Source: an uncultured Oscillospiraceae bacterium
Lineage (GTDB): Bacteria > Bacillota > Clostridia > Oscillospirales > Oscillospiraceae
Assembly: GCA_934660965.1 (NCBI GenBank)
Contig: CAKUIM010000006.1
Location: 1 to 64,000, forward strand
Reading direction: 5' to 3'
Length of the DNA stretch: 64,000 nt
In this document: positions 52,289-61,785 of the stretch, in pieces
How positions within the stretch are numbered: the stretch's first letter is position 1
Layout: every line of letters begins with the position of its first letter
The notes under the pieces: generated by a model
Told to the model about the DNA's origin: nothing
The model's database searches: none
Seen by the model: only the letters and a program-made list of their open reading frames with translations
Position numbers and translations under genes: made by a program

Positions 52289-54991
52289 ATGGCCTCAACA
52301 CAGAAGAAAAGCTCCAGCCGGTCCGGAAGCCGGGGAAGCTCCGGCGGGAAAAAGGGCGGGGAAAAGCGCGCCGCCGCCAGCGCGCCGAAAAAGGCTCGGA
52401 GCGCACCGCGCACCTATTGGCGGGAGGCCTTCGCGGCTGTATTCCTGCTGCTGGCTTTTTTTGCGCTCATCGGCTGCTTTCAGACCGAGGCCGGCGCTTT
52501 TATCGCGTTTTTCAGCCGCTGGCTGAAGGGAATCTGCGGCTACGGCTTTTACGCCGTGCCAGTGGTGTACCTTGCGGCGGCGTGGATTCTGGCCTTCCAT
52601 CGGGGCCGCCCGGTGCGCCTGCGCACGGTGTGCGCCGTGCTGGGGCCCATCCTGCTGGGCGCGCTGCTGCATTTGTTCTTGAGCCGGGGAGAATATCCCT
52701 TGACGGCGGCCAGCTGTAAAGCACTTTGGCTTGACGGCTCTGGCCTGCTGTGCGGTGGTGTGGCCGGCGGCTTTCTGGCGGAGTTTTTCCGTTATGCCTT
52801 CGGAACCTTTGGCGCGGCGGCGCTGCTTATCCTGCTGATGGCAGTGGATGTGATGTGCATCTTCCGCCTGACCCCGTCGGCCATCGTGGACTTCTTTCGG
52901 GACAAACGCGCGGCCCGGCCGGAGCCCGAAGAGGACGATGAATTGGAGCCTCTCGAGCCGGAGAAGCCCGAGCCCAAGGAAAAGCGGGAGACGCTCCGCG
53001 GCGACCGGCAGAGCCGGAAAGCCATCGACATTCCGGTGGACGATGGCCCGGAGCAGCCCCTGCCCACGGTGCCTGTGACTACGGTGCGCAAAAAGAGGCT
53101 CTTTGACCGTTCCAGTACGGTGGCCCGGCCCGACGAGGTGCTCACCGGCCAGGCCCCTGCCATCGTGCCGGATAAGCCCGCCTATGAGGACGTGCCCGAG
53201 ATCGCCCCCATCCCGGAGCGGGAGCACCCCACGGCGCCTGCTGCCCAACCCGCCACCCCGGCGCAGCCGGAGCCTGCGGCGGCCCAGAGTGTGCCCGAGC
53301 CGCCTCCCATCATCCGGGAGCCGGCGGTGGAGAAGGCCACCAGCCAAGAGACGGCGCGGGCCAAGGAGGAAATCACCCAGCAGATCGAGCAGACTCTGGA
53401 GCGGGAGCCGGAGGCGTACCGCTATCCGCCCCTCTCCCTTTTGAAGGCGGGCTCGTCCGCCGCCGGGGGGGAGGCCATCGGAGAGCTCCACGCAAATCAG
53501 AAGCGGCTGGAGGACACCCTCCAGTCCTTCGGGGTGGACGCCCGCATCGTCAACGTCACCCGGGGTCCCTCCGTCACCCGCTACGAGCTGGAGCTGGAGC
53601 AGGGGGTCAAGCTCAATAAAATTACCAACCTATCCGACGATATCGCCCTGGCCCTGGGGGCCGCGGCGGTGCGCATTGCCCCCATTCCTGATAAGATTTC
53701 CACCGTAGGCATCGAGGTACCCAACCGCTCGGTCACGTCGGTGGCCATCCGGGAGGTCATCGGGTCTGAGGCATTCACCGGCAGCAAATCCAAGGTGTCC
53801 TTCGCCGTAGGCAAGGACATCGCCGGAAGCTGCATCGTGGGGGACATCGCAAAGCTGCCCCATATGCTCATCGCCGGTACCACCGGCTCGGGCAAGTCGG
53901 TGTGCACCAACTCCCTCATCGTCTCGCTGCTCTACAAGGCCACCCCCGAGGAGGTCCGCCTTATCATGGTGGACCCGAAGATGGTGGAGCTTGGCGTCTA
54001 CAACGGCATTCCCCATCTGCTTATCCCTGTGGTCACCGACCCGAAGAAGGCGGCGGGGGCCCTTCAGTGGGCGGTCAACGAGATGATGCGCCGCTACCGG
54101 GAATTCTCCGAGGTGGGGGCCAAGGACCTTGCCTCCTACAACAACCACGCCCGCCGGGACGGCAAGCCCACCATGGCCCAGATCGTGGTGGTCATCGACG
54201 AGCTGGCCGACCTGATGCTGGTGGCCGCCAAGGAGGTGGAGGAATCCATCTGCCGGGTGGCCCAGATGGGCCGCGCCGCCGGCATGCACCTGGTGATCGC
54301 CACCCAGCGGCCCTCCGCCGACGTCATCACCGGCCTTATGAAGGCCAACATCCCCAGCCGCATCGCCTTTGCCGTGGCCTCCGCCATGGAGTCGCGCATC
54401 ATTCTGGATACCGCCGGTGCGGAAAAGCTGGTGGGCAAGGGCGACATGCTCTACTTCCCCCTGGGTACCGGCAAGCCCCAGCGGGTCCAGGGCTGCTTCA
54501 TCTCCGAGGAGGAGGTGGCCGCTGTGGTGGACTTCGTCAAGGAGGGGGCTGCCGCCCGCTATGACGAGGCTGTGCTTCACGAGATCGAGCAGCACGCCGA
54601 AGAGAAGGACAAGGGCGCCAAGGGCGTGGGCGGCGCTGACCCCACCGCCGGCGACTACGACGAGCTGCTGCCCGCCGCCATTGAGGTGGTGCTGGAGGTG
54701 GGCCAGGCGTCTGTCTCCATGCTCCAGCGCCGGCTCAAGCTGGGCTACGGCCGGGCGGCCCGCCTGGTGGACCAGATGGAGGAAAAGGGCGTTGTGGGGC
54801 CCTTCGAGGGCTCCAAGCCCCGGCAGCTGCTCATCACCAAGGAGCAGTGGCAGGAGATGCAGTTCCGCCAGGGCCTGGCCCCGGCTCCCGCCGCCCCGAA
54901 TCACCAGGATGCCGCCGGCACCGACGCCTACGAGCCGGAGGAGCCGGATGGCTGGGACGAGGACGAGCCCCCCTTCCGGGAGGACGACTGA
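52289..54991 (+). CDS. ftsK: DNA translocase FtsK/SpoIIIE
   Basis: The 900-residue protein has four N-terminal membrane helices (about 45-195), an acidic and proline-rich linker (about 205-385), and the motor domain with alpha core NVTRGPSVTRYELEL, Walker A IAGTTGSGKSVCTN (about 530-543), Walker B IVVVIDELADLM (about 632-643) and the C-terminal gamma winged helix with VGQASVSMLQRRLKLGYGRA. It pumps DNA at the division septum. RBS AAGGAGGGG. A terminator follows. Whether the cell uses it as SpoIIIE during sporulation cannot be told. Confidence 0.96.
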   Translation: MASTQKKSSSRSGSRGSSGGKKGGEKRAAASAPKKARSAPRTYWREAFAAVFLLLAFFALIGCFQTEAGAFIAFFSRWLKGICGYGFYAVPVVYLAAAWILAFHRGRPVRLRTVCAVLGPILLGALLHLFLSRGEYPLTAASCKALWLDGSGLLCGGVAGGFLAEFFRYAFGTFGAAALLILLMAVDVMCIFRLTPSAIVDFFRDKRAARPEPEEDDELEPLEPEKPEPKEKRETLRGDRQSRKAIDIPVDDGPEQPLPTVPVTTVRKKRLFDRSSTVARPDEVLTGQAPAIVPDKPAYEDVPEIAPIPEREHPTAPAAQPATPAQPEPAAAQSVPEPPPIIREPAVEKATSQETARAKEEITQQIEQTLEREPEAYRYPPLSLLKAGSSAAGGEAIGELHANQKRLEDTLQSFGVDARIVNVTRGPSVTRYELELEQGVKLNKITNLSDDIALALGAAAVRIAPIPDKISTVGIEVPNRSVTSVAIREVIGSEAFTGSKSKVSFAVGKDIAGSCIVGDIAKLPHMLIAGTTGSGKSVCTNSLIVSLLYKATPEEVRLIMVDPKMVELGVYNGIPHLLIPVVTDPKKAAGALQWAVNEMMRRYREFSEVGAKDLASYNNHARRDGKPTMAQIVVVIDELADLMLVAAKEVEESICRVAQMGRAAGMHLVIATQRPSADVITGLMKANIPSRIAFAVASAMESRIILDTAGAEKLVGKGDMLYFPLGTGKPQRVQGCFISEEEVAAVVDFVKEGAAARYDEAVLHEIEQHAEEKDKGAKGVGGADPTAGDYDELLPAAIEVVLEVGQASVSMLQRRLKLGYGRAARLVDQMEEKGVVGPFEGSKPRQLLITKEQWQEMQFRQGLAPAPAAPNHQDAAGTDAYEPEEPDGWDEDEPPFREDD

Positions 54992-55004
54992 CGCAGAAAC
55001 GATA

Positions 55005-55037
55005 AAAACCGGCCTGCAAGCAGCAGGCCGGTTTTTT
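55005..55037. terminator. Terminator between ftsK and the SLH protein
   Basis: AACCGGCCTGC and GCAGGCCGGTT form a perfect stem with A and T runs on both sides, suited to end both convergent genes. Confidence 0.9.
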
Positions 55038-55061
55038 CATGGGTGCTTTCGATGGGCGGCC

Positions 55062-56009
55062 TTACCAGAGCCAGCGGCTTTCCTCCCGGCTGTCCAGCAC
55101 GTCCAGCATGGCGGAGAGCATTCTGGCCGCCTCGCCCCGGGTAAGGGGAGCGGAGAGCTCATCGGCGGGGGAGAGCACGTCCACCGCCTGCATGTTCATC
55201 ACGGACTGATAGGCCCAGGCGGGAATGTCGTCCTGCGCCGCGCCGGCGGCCACGTCCCCCATGGCCAGCAGCCGGTCGATGATGACGGCGGCCTCGGCGG
55301 CGGTGATCTGGTTGGCGGCATAGAAAACGGCGCGGCCCTGGCTGTCGTTCTCGCCCCGCACGGCCCCGCTCATCACGGCGGCGGACACATAGCCCTTGGC
55401 CCAGGCGGAGATGTCGCCGTCGTCATAGAAGCCGGTGAGGGCGATGTCGTTCAGGGCAGGGGAGCCGCAGGCGGTCATAGCCATGGTGAGGAATTCCTCC
55501 CGGCTCACCGGGGCGCTGGCGTCAAAGCAGTACACGCCGCCGACGTTGGCGCCGGTGAAGATGCCCCGCTCGGCAAGGCGCAGGGCGGCGTAGCAGTTGG
55601 CGTCGCCGGACATGTCCGGGTAGCTGACCTTTGTGGCCTGCTTCCGGATGGAGACCCTGACCGTGGCCGCCTGGGAGCGGTTGCCGCAGCTGTCGGTGGC
55701 CACGTAGGTGAAGATATCCTTGCCCTTCTTGTTTTCATAGGGAGTGTAGCAGAAGCTGCCGTCCTCCCGGAGCTCCACCTGGCCCCGGGCGGGCTTTTCC
55801 GCAAGCTGGAAGGTGACAAGGTCGCCCTCCGGGTCCACGGCGGCGCACTGCCCGGTGACGGCCACGTTGCGGTATGTGGTGAGCGTCAGGTTTTCGGCGA
55901 TGGGCGCCCGGTTGGCGTCATCGGCGGCGGAGAGGGTGACGGCGGCTGCGGCGGGCAGCAATAGGGCGAGGGCGAGACACAAAGAGAGCAGTACGGCGCG
56001 GTATTTCAA
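55062..56009 (-). CDS. Secreted SLH-domain protein with Ig-like domain
   Basis: The 315-residue protein has a signal peptide (about 1-23), a cadherin/Ig-like domain (about 30-120, with VAVTGQCAAVDPEGDLVTFQ) and SLH-like repeats (about 130-315) with CYAALRLAERGIFTG, PVSREEFLTMAMTA, ISAWAKGYVSAAVMSG and LTRGEAARMLSAML. Such domains bind pyruvylated wall polymers made by CsaB, encoded at 36575-38827. A structural or surface role is likely. The RBS AGGAGG precedes the ATG. Confidence 0.85.
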   Translation of the reverse strand: MKYRAVLLSLCLALALLLPAAAAVTLSAADDANRAPIAENLTLTTYRNVAVTGQCAAVDPEGDLVTFQLAEKPARGQVELREDGSFCYTPYENKKGKDIFTYVATDSCGNRSQAATVRVSIRKQATKVSYPDMSGDANCYAALRLAERGIFTGANVGGVYCFDASAPVSREEFLTMAMTACGSPALNDIALTGFYDDGDISAWAKGYVSAAVMSGAVRGENDSQGRAVFYAANQITAAEAAVIIDRLLAMGDVAAGAAQDDIPAWAYQSVMNMQAVDVLSPADELSAPLTRGEAARMLSAMLDVLDSREESRWLW

Positions 56010-56138
56010 GGGAAGGCCTCCTTTTCATGATGATGGCGCGGGCGCGATGGGATGCAGCCCGGTTCTGCAAGGGTAGCATTCGCCTTTCCATGAAAAATAT
56101 GCGCCAATGAAAGCCATCGGCCCTGGATAGATTTGGCC

Positions 56139-56338
56139 GCTTTTGCTACTCACGCCTCACCTGCTCACGACGCGCGGCTTCCCACCGCCTCGGAACACAA
56201 ACAGCCGGGCGAGCCGGCTTGGTTTGTATTCCTCGCTCCGGTCCATCCGCGCTGTTCGCGACGGCTCGGACGCTTCTTCTTGGGTTTTGGCCGTCACTCC
56301 AGTCCATCCGGCCTGCTCCCGAGCGCTCGGGCGCTGTA
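56139..56338. repeat. Degenerate intergenic repeat array
   Basis: The gap between rodA and the SLH gene has at least two related ~55-60 bp units. One starts at 56218 and contains CTCCGGTCCATCCGCGCTGT; the other starts near 56279 and contains CTCCAGTCCATCCGGCCTGC. Both end with an inverted GCTCGG tract. A weaker third unit starts near 56135 (TTTGGCCGCTTTTGCTACTC). No gene is present. The family is unknown to me; it may act as transcript end for rodA. The 56010-56134 stretch is otherwise featureless. Confidence 0.6.
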
Positions 56339-56339
56339 G

Positions 56340-57515
56340 CTATAACTGGCTTCGATCCTTCAGCCAACTCGGCAAAGGCCGCATCTTGATGGACGAGACG
56401 ATGCCCATTGCGATGAAGAGGGTCAGGGTGGAGGAGCCGCCGTAGCTGATAAACGGCAGGGTCAGGCCGATGACCGGCAGCACATACAGGCACATGCCCA
56501 CGTTGATGATGGTCTGGATCATCAGCATCCCGGCAAAGCCCATGGCAATGTAGGCGCTGGTGTGGCTCCTTGCCCGGCGGGCTACCCACACGCACCGCAG
56601 GATGATGGCCAGAAGGAGCAGCAGCACGGCGCAGCAGCCGATGAGCCCCAGCTCCTCGCCGCACACGGAGAAGATGAAGTCGGTGTGCCGGGCGGGGAGG
56701 CTATCGGAGGCGGGGGACTGGGTCTGCTTGCCGTGGAGGTAGCCCATCCCGGTGAGCTTGCCCGAGCCGATGGCCAGCAGCGACCGGCCCTGATGCCAGC
56801 CCTTGCCCTTGGGGTCGAGGGCGTGGTCAAAGACCACCCGGATGCGCATGATCCGGTAATCCGTCCAATACTTGGTGCGGGGGAGGATGAGCTTCCAGAG
56901 AAATACCGCCGCGGCGGTGAGGCCGCCGCCCACGGAGATGAACCACCACTTGCTCACCCCGCCCACCCAGGCCAGCACGATGAACAGCAGCAGGTACACC
57001 AGCACCATGCCGTAGTCGCCGGAGAGCACAGCCAGCAGCCCGGCGAACAGCCCCGTCAGGCCCAGGTATTTCACCACCGCGGTCAGCCGGCTTACCCCAA
57101 GGGGCCGCTCATGATTCAATAGCCACGCCATGATGATGACGTATACGAGCTTTGCGATCTCACCGGGCTGGAAGCCGAAGGGGATGCGGGGCAGATAGAC
57201 CCAGCTTTTGTTTCCGGTGTCGTCCGCCACGCCGAAAGGCTTGATAAGCAGAATGATGGCGATGCCCAGCACCAGAAAGACCTTCCACCACTTTTCCAGC
57301 AGGAACTCCACGTCTACAAAGGTGATGACCACATAGGCCGCCACGCCCATGCAGATGAAGGCGGCCTGCTTGAGCACGCACCGGTCCAGCTTGGCGCTGT
57401 AGCGGGTGGCGCTGTAGATGAGCGCAAGGCCCGCTGCGCTTGCCAGAATGCACAGGAGGAGCAGCAGAACGTCTCCCTTTTTGAAAAAGTCGCGGATCGC
57501 CCGGACTAAAAACAT
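56340..57515 (-). CDS. rodA: SEDS peptidoglycan glycosyltransferase (RodA/FtsW family)
   Basis: The 391-residue protein has about ten membrane helices. It polymerises lipid II together with a class B PBP. Family motifs are KPFGVADDTGNKSWVYLP, FQPGEIAKLVYVI (about 135-147), the loop DPKGKGWHQGRSLLAIGSG (about 244-262) and the end LPFISYGGSSTLTLF (about 350-364). Overall length and FQPGE fit RodA better than FtsW. The partner PBP is not adjacent. RBS AAAGGAGGC. Its stop is at 56340-56342, next to the repeat array. Confidence 0.92.
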   Translation of the reverse strand: MFLVRAIRDFFKKGDVLLLLLCILASAAGLALIYSATRYSAKLDRCVLKQAAFICMGVAAYVVITFVDVEFLLEKWWKVFLVLGIAIILLIKPFGVADDTGNKSWVYLPRIPFGFQPGEIAKLVYVIIMAWLLNHERPLGVSRLTAVVKYLGLTGLFAGLLAVLSGDYGMVLVYLLLFIVLAWVGGVSKWWFISVGGGLTAAAVFLWKLILPRTKYWTDYRIMRIRVVFDHALDPKGKGWHQGRSLLAIGSGKLTGMGYLHGKQTQSPASDSLPARHTDFIFSVCGEELGLIGCCAVLLLLLAIILRCVWVARRARSHTSAYIAMGFAGMLMIQTIINVGMCLYVLPVIGLTLPFISYGGSSTLTLFIAMGIVSSIKMRPLPSWLKDRSQL

Positions 57516-57673
57516 GCTGCCGCCTCCTTTTGACGAGCTTTACGCACGCCCCGCGGCGGCCGGCTTTCTTCCGGCCCGCTCCCGCGTGCGCTGTAAATTA
57601 GTATAGCATATCCCGCTTGTTTGTGCTATACTGTTTCGGAACATTTCAGAGTTTGCGCACGGAAGTGATGAGA

Positions 57674-58099
57674 ATGAAAGTGACGACCCACAGCCCGGAG
57701 GAGACAAGGCAGCTGGGCGCGCGCCTTGCCCAGACGCTCAAGGGCGGGGACGTGGTGGCCTTCACCGGCGACCTTGGGGCGGGCAAGACCGCCTTTACCG
57801 CCGGCATTGCCCAGGGACTGGGCATTGAGGATCGGGTGACCAGCCCCACCTTTACCATCGTCAACGAGTACGAGGGCGGGCGGCTGCCCCTGTTCCACTT
57901 TGACATGTACCGCCTGGGCAGCGCCGACGAGCTTTTTGACATCGGCTGGGAGGACTATCTCGCTCGAGGCGGCGTGTGCGCTGTGGAGTGGACGGAAAAC
58001 GTGGCCGGCGCCATCGATGCCGACGCCATCCGGGTGGATATCAGCCGGGGAGCGGACGATATGAGCCGCGTCATTACCATTGAGGGGGCAGACCTATGA
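57674..58099 (+). CDS. tsaE: tRNA t6A biosynthesis ATPase TsaE
   Basis: The 141-residue P-loop protein has GDLGAGKTAFTAGIAQGLG (about 33-51), TSPTFTIVNEYEG and HFDMYRLGSADEL. It assists TsaB-TsaD in making t6A. The second of two close in-frame ATGs (57674) has GGAAG at good spacing. The stop overlaps tsaB (ATGA). Confidence 0.94.
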   Translation: MKVTTHSPEETRQLGARLAQTLKGGDVVAFTGDLGAGKTAFTAGIAQGLGIEDRVTSPTFTIVNEYEGGRLPLFHFDMYRLGSADELFDIGWEDYLARGGVCAVEWTENVAGAIDADAIRVDISRGADDMSRVITIEGADL

Positions 58100-58806
58100 A
58101 AATTCTCGCCTTGGAGACCTCCGCCGTGACCGCATCGGTTGCGGTGACGGAGGATGAGCGCCTGCTGGCCCAGACCTTTCAAAACAGCGGCCTGACCCAC
58201 TCCGCCACCCTCATGCCCATGGCGGCGGACCTTTTGAAGAACGCGGGGCTCACCCTCCGTGACATCGATGTCATCGCGGTGGCGGCGGGGCCGGGCTCTT
58301 TCACCGGGGTGCGCATCGGCGTGGCGGCGGCCAAGGGCCTTGCCTGGCCGGAGGGCAAGCTGTGCGCGCCCTGCTCCACCCTGGAGTCCATGGCCTGGCA
58401 GTGCGCCCATATGGAGAGGGAGATCTGTGCCGTGATGGACGCCCGGCGCAACCAGGTCTACCACGCGCAGTTCCTCGCCCACAACGGCGTTCTGACCAGA
58501 TTGTGCCCGGACGGCGCGGTGCCGCTGTCGGAAGTGCTGGAAAAGATAAAAAAGTCGAAAAATCCGCAAATACTGGTTGGAGACGGCGCGGCCTTGTGCT
58601 ATAATGCAGGGAAGAGTGCCGGGCTTGCGCTGACCATGGCGCCGCCCCATCTGGTTTACCAGACAGCCTGGGGTGTTGCCCGCGCGGCGTTGGAGCTGGC
58701 GCGGCAGGGCGGGCTCAAAAGCGCCGGGGAGATCGCGCCGGAGTATCACAGGCTCAGCCAGGCCGAACGGGAGCGCCTGGAGCGTATCGAGAACACCAAG
58801 GAATGA
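58096..58806 (+). CDS. tsaB: tRNA t6A biosynthesis protein TsaB
   Basis: The 236-residue ASKHA-fold protein starts with ILALETSAVTASVAVTED, and has AVAAGPGSFTGVRIGVAAAKGLAW (first 20 residues of this run at about 57-76), the family signature. It forms the TsaB-TsaD core for threonylcarbamoyl transfer. tsaE lies upstream with a 4-bp overlap; rimI and tsaD, often next, are absent here. Confidence 0.95.
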   Translation: MKILALETSAVTASVAVTEDERLLAQTFQNSGLTHSATLMPMAADLLKNAGLTLRDIDVIAVAAGPGSFTGVRIGVAAAKGLAWPEGKLCAPCSTLESMAWQCAHMEREICAVMDARRNQVYHAQFLAHNGVLTRLCPDGAVPLSEVLEKIKKSKNPQILVGDGAALCYNAGKSAGLALTMAPPHLVYQTAWGVARAALELARQGGLKSAGEIAPEYHRLSQAERERLERIENTKE

Positions 58807-58823
58807 AAGGGAGTTTACGGTTT

Positions 58824-59453
58824 ATGGAAAAGGTACATGTGTTGGATCATCCGCTGCTGCAGCATAAGCTGACCATCCTGCGGGACAAGAATACCGGCGT
58901 GAAGGAGTTCCGCGAGATCGTCTCCGAAATCGCCGCGTTGGAGTGCTACGAGGCCACCCGTGATCTCCCCCTGACCGATGTGGAGGTGGAGACCCCTGTC
59001 GCCCCCGGCACGTTCAAGGCCCTGGCCGGCAAGAAGCTGGCCATCGTGCCCATCCTCCGCGCTGGCCTTGGCATGGTGGACGGCATCCTGGACCTGATTC
59101 CCTCCGCCAAGGTGGGCCACATCGGCCTGTACCGCGACCCCGAGACCCATGAGCCGGTGGAGTACTACTGCAAAATGCCCCCGGATATTGCCGAGCGTGA
59201 CGTCATCATCCTCGACCCGATGCTGGCCACCGGCGGCTCTGCCAGCGCGGCCATCACCTTCATCAAGGGCTACGGCTGCAAGCACATCAAGCTCATGAAC
59301 ATCATTGCCGCCCCCGAGGGCATCGCCTGCATCCAGAAGAACCATCCCGATGTGGACATCTATGTGGCCGCCGTGGACGAGAAGCTCAACGACCACGCCT
59401 ACATCGTCCCCGGCCTGGGCGACGCCGGCGACCGTATCTTCGGCACCAAGTAA
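58824..59453 (+). CDS. upp: Uracil phosphoribosyltransferase
   Basis: The 209-residue enzyme salvages uracil to UMP using PRPP. Motifs are KEFREIVSEIAALECYEATR (about 27-46), ILRAGLGMVDGIL (about 79-91), the PRPP loop LDPMLATGGSA (about 130-140) and the uracil site YIVPGLGDAGDRIFGTK. The ATG at 58824 with AAAGGGAG is chosen; an ATG at 58803 overlaps the tsaB stop but has a poorly spaced RBS. Confidence 0.97.
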   Translation: MEKVHVLDHPLLQHKLTILRDKNTGVKEFREIVSEIAALECYEATRDLPLTDVEVETPVAPGTFKALAGKKLAIVPILRAGLGMVDGILDLIPSAKVGHIGLYRDPETHEPVEYYCKMPPDIAERDVIILDPMLATGGSASAAITFIKGYGCKHIKLMNIIAAPEGIACIQKNHPDVDIYVAAVDEKLNDHAYIVPGLGDAGDRIFGTK

Positions 59454-59466
59454 AGCCCGGATGTCA

Positions 59467-59503
59467 AAACCCCCGGCCGTCTCTGCGGAGACGGCCGGGG
59501 GTT
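59467..59503. terminator. Terminator between upp and dapA
   Basis: CCCCCGGCCGTCTC and GAGACGGCCGGGGG form a perfect long stem with a 4-nt loop, suited to end both convergent genes. Confidence 0.92.
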
Positions 59504-59538
59504 TCTTGCTTCCGGAATGGGGAAGAGGCTAAGACCGG

Positions 59539-60432
59539 TTACGCCGGGAGCAGTCCCTTGCGCGCCATAGCGGCGCGCAGCCTCTCGAGATTCTGCTCCG
59601 AGATGGGGCACAGCGGCAGCCGCGGGTCGCCCACCGGCAGGCCCATGAGCTCCATGGCAGCCTTGATGGGAATGGGGTTGACCTCGATAAACAGTGCATC
59701 GATGAGCTCCATATAGTCGATCTGGAGCCGGGCGGCGGTCTCAAAATCCCCGGCCAGGCACAGGTGGGACATGTTCACCATGAGCTCCGGCACGATGTTG
59801 GACGCCACCGAGATCACGCCCTTGGCCCCAAGAGACATCATGGGCACCACCTGGTCGTCGTTGCCCGACCAGATGTAGAAGTCGTCCCCGCAGAGAGAGC
59901 GGGTGTGGGAGATGAGGGAGAAATTGCCCGAGGCCTCCTTCACGCCGTTGATCTTCGGGTCCAGGGAGAGCTCCCGGTAGGTCTCGGCTGTGAAGGAGAT
60001 GCCGGTGCGGCTTGGGACATTGTAGAGGATGATGGGGATGTCGGTGCGCTCTGAGATGTACGTGTAGTGCCGGATGAGGCCGGTCTGGCTGGTCTTGTTG
60101 TAGTAGGGGGTGACCAGCAGCGCGGCGTCCGCCCCGGCGTCCTGGGCGTGCTGGGTGAGGTAAACGGCGGCGGCGGTGTCGTTGCTGCCCGCCCCGGCGA
60201 TGACCTTCACCCGGTGATCCACATGCCTGACGCAGAACTCCACCGCCGCGATATGCTCCCGGATGCTCATGGTGGCGGACTCGCCTGTGGTGCCGCAGAC
60301 GCACACCGCGTCTACACCCGCGTCAATCTGGCGGTCAATCTGGACGGCAAACTGCTGATAGTCGATGGCGCCGCTCTCACCGAAGGGGGTGACAAGGGCA
60401 GGACACGCGCCGGTGAATACTGGTGTTCTCAT
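59539..60432 (-). CDS. dapA: 4-hydroxy-tetrahydrodipicolinate synthase
   Basis: The 297-residue aldolase condenses pyruvate with aspartate semialdehyde in lysine and cell-wall diaminopimelate synthesis. It has CGTTGESATMS (about 43-53), YNVPSRTG (about 132-139) with the active Tyr, and the Schiff-base Lys in INGVKEASGNF (about 156-166). It follows asd by 41 bp, so the pathway substrate is made by the gene next to it. The ATG at 60432 has AGAAAGGACTG upstream. Confidence 0.96.
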   Translation of the reverse strand: MRTPVFTGACPALVTPFGESGAIDYQQFAVQIDRQIDAGVDAVCVCGTTGESATMSIREHIAAVEFCVRHVDHRVKVIAGAGSNDTAAAVYLTQHAQDAGADAALLVTPYYNKTSQTGLIRHYTYISERTDIPIILYNVPSRTGISFTAETYRELSLDPKINGVKEASGNFSLISHTRSLCGDDFYIWSGNDDQVVPMMSLGAKGVISVASNIVPELMVNMSHLCLAGDFETAARLQIDYMELIDALFIEVNPIPIKAAMELMGLPVGDPRLPLCPISEQNLERLRAAMARKGLLPA

Positions 60433-60473
60433 GGGATCAGTCCTTTCTGAATGAATTTGAGGGGAGCGGGGCG

Positions 60474-61562
60474 TCAAATCTTGTGGTCAATGTACCCCTC
60501 CGCGCACAGAAGCTCCGCAAGCTCTACGCCGCCGCCGGCGGCCCCCCGCAGGGTATTGTGGGACAGGCATACGAATTTGTAGTCATACTGGCTGTCCGGG
60601 CGCAGCCGGCCGATGGAGATGGCCATGCCGCCCTCCCGGTCCCGGTCCAGCCTGGCCTGGGGCCGGTCGTTTTCTTCAAAGTAGTGGAGGAATTCCCGGG
60701 GGGCGGAGGGCAGCTCCAGCTCCTGGGCCCGGCCCCGGAAGGAGGCCCAGAGCTCCTTTATCTGCTCCATGGAGGGCTTTTCCCGGAAGGTGACGAACAC
60801 GGCGGCGGTGTGACCGTTGGACACCGGCACCCGCAGGCATTGGGCGGTGATGGACGGCGCGTCCGCCGCCACGATCACGCCGTTCTCCACCCGGCCCCAC
60901 ACCTTCAGCGGCTCCTGCTCGCTCTTCTCCTCCTCGCCGCCGATGTAGGGGATGAGGTTATCCACCATCTCGGGCCAGGTCTCAAAGGTCTTGCCGGCGC
61001 CGGAGATGGCCTGATAGGTGCACACCAGGATCTTCTCAATGCCGAAGGAGCGCAGGGGGGACAGGGCGGGGACATAGCTCTGGATGGAGCAGTTGGACTT
61101 TACGGCGATGAAGCCCCGGCCGGTGCCCAGGCGCTTTCTCTGGCTGGGAATGACGGCCAGGTGGTCGGCGTTGATCTCGGGGATGACCATGGGCACGTCG
61201 GGAGTCCAGCGGTGGGCGGAGTTGTTGGACACAACGGGGCACTCGCATTTAGCATATGCCTCTTCCAGAGCGCGGATGTCCTCTTTTTTCATGTCTACGG
61301 CGGAAAATACAAAATCCACCCCGGCGGCGATGCGCTCCATGTCGGACTGGGCGTCCAGCAGGCGCATGTCCCGGGCCTGTGCGGGAATGGGGGTCTCCAT
61401 GGCCCAGCGGCCGGCCACCGCGTCCTCATAGCGCTTGCCGGCGGAGCGGGGGCTTGCGGCCACGGCGGCAAGCTCAAACCAGGGGTGGTTTTCCAGCAGG
61501 GACACAAAGCGCTGGCCCACCATGCCGGTGGCGCCGATGACGCCGACTTTGTACTTTTTCAT
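60474..61562 (-). CDS. asd: Aspartate-semialdehyde dehydrogenase, archaeal/fungal type
   Basis: The 362-residue enzyme reduces aspartyl phosphate to the semialdehyde. It has the NADP site VGVIGATGMVGQRFVSLL (about 5-22), the catalytic Cys in VKSNCSIQSYVPAL (about 148-161) and VSNGHTAAVFV. The length and the SNCSIQ and VPVSNGHT context fit the archaeal and fungal ASADH class better than the shorter Gram-negative type. The ATG at 61562 has GGGAGGTAACCGCT upstream. The 61563-61785 gap contains AT-rich promoter-like sequence and a GC hairpin but no gene. Confidence 0.92.
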   Translation of the reverse strand: MKKYKVGVIGATGMVGQRFVSLLENHPWFELAAVAASPRSAGKRYEDAVAGRWAMETPIPAQARDMRLLDAQSDMERIAAGVDFVFSAVDMKKEDIRALEEAYAKCECPVVSNNSAHRWTPDVPMVIPEINADHLAVIPSQRKRLGTGRGFIAVKSNCSIQSYVPALSPLRSFGIEKILVCTYQAISGAGKTFETWPEMVDNLIPYIGGEEEKSEQEPLKVWGRVENGVIVAADAPSITAQCLRVPVSNGHTAAVFVTFREKPSMEQIKELWASFRGRAQELELPSAPREFLHYFEENDRPQARLDRDREGGMAISIGRLRPDSQYDYKFVCLSHNTLRGAAGGGVELAELLCAEGYIDHKI

Positions 61563-61785
61563 AGCGGTTACCTCCCGTGCTCCGGCAGTGTGCCGGGGCG
61601 AATGATTGAGAATGTGGTTGAAAGAAACGGGGATGTGTATTATAATATAAAAGATTGATGCGTGCTCCGGCGGCGCACCGGCAGGTGCCTGCGGCGCCGA
61701 TCGGGGACACAATTCCATAATAGCATCATCACATTAAAGTGTCAATTTTTCATACCGCCGAAAAGATAGAGAAATGGAGCGTCCT

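Noticed and set aside
61563..61785. A third copy of the structured tail element upstream of asd
   Set aside because: The region has GC hairpins, but none of the three conserved element blocks and no tail duplication.
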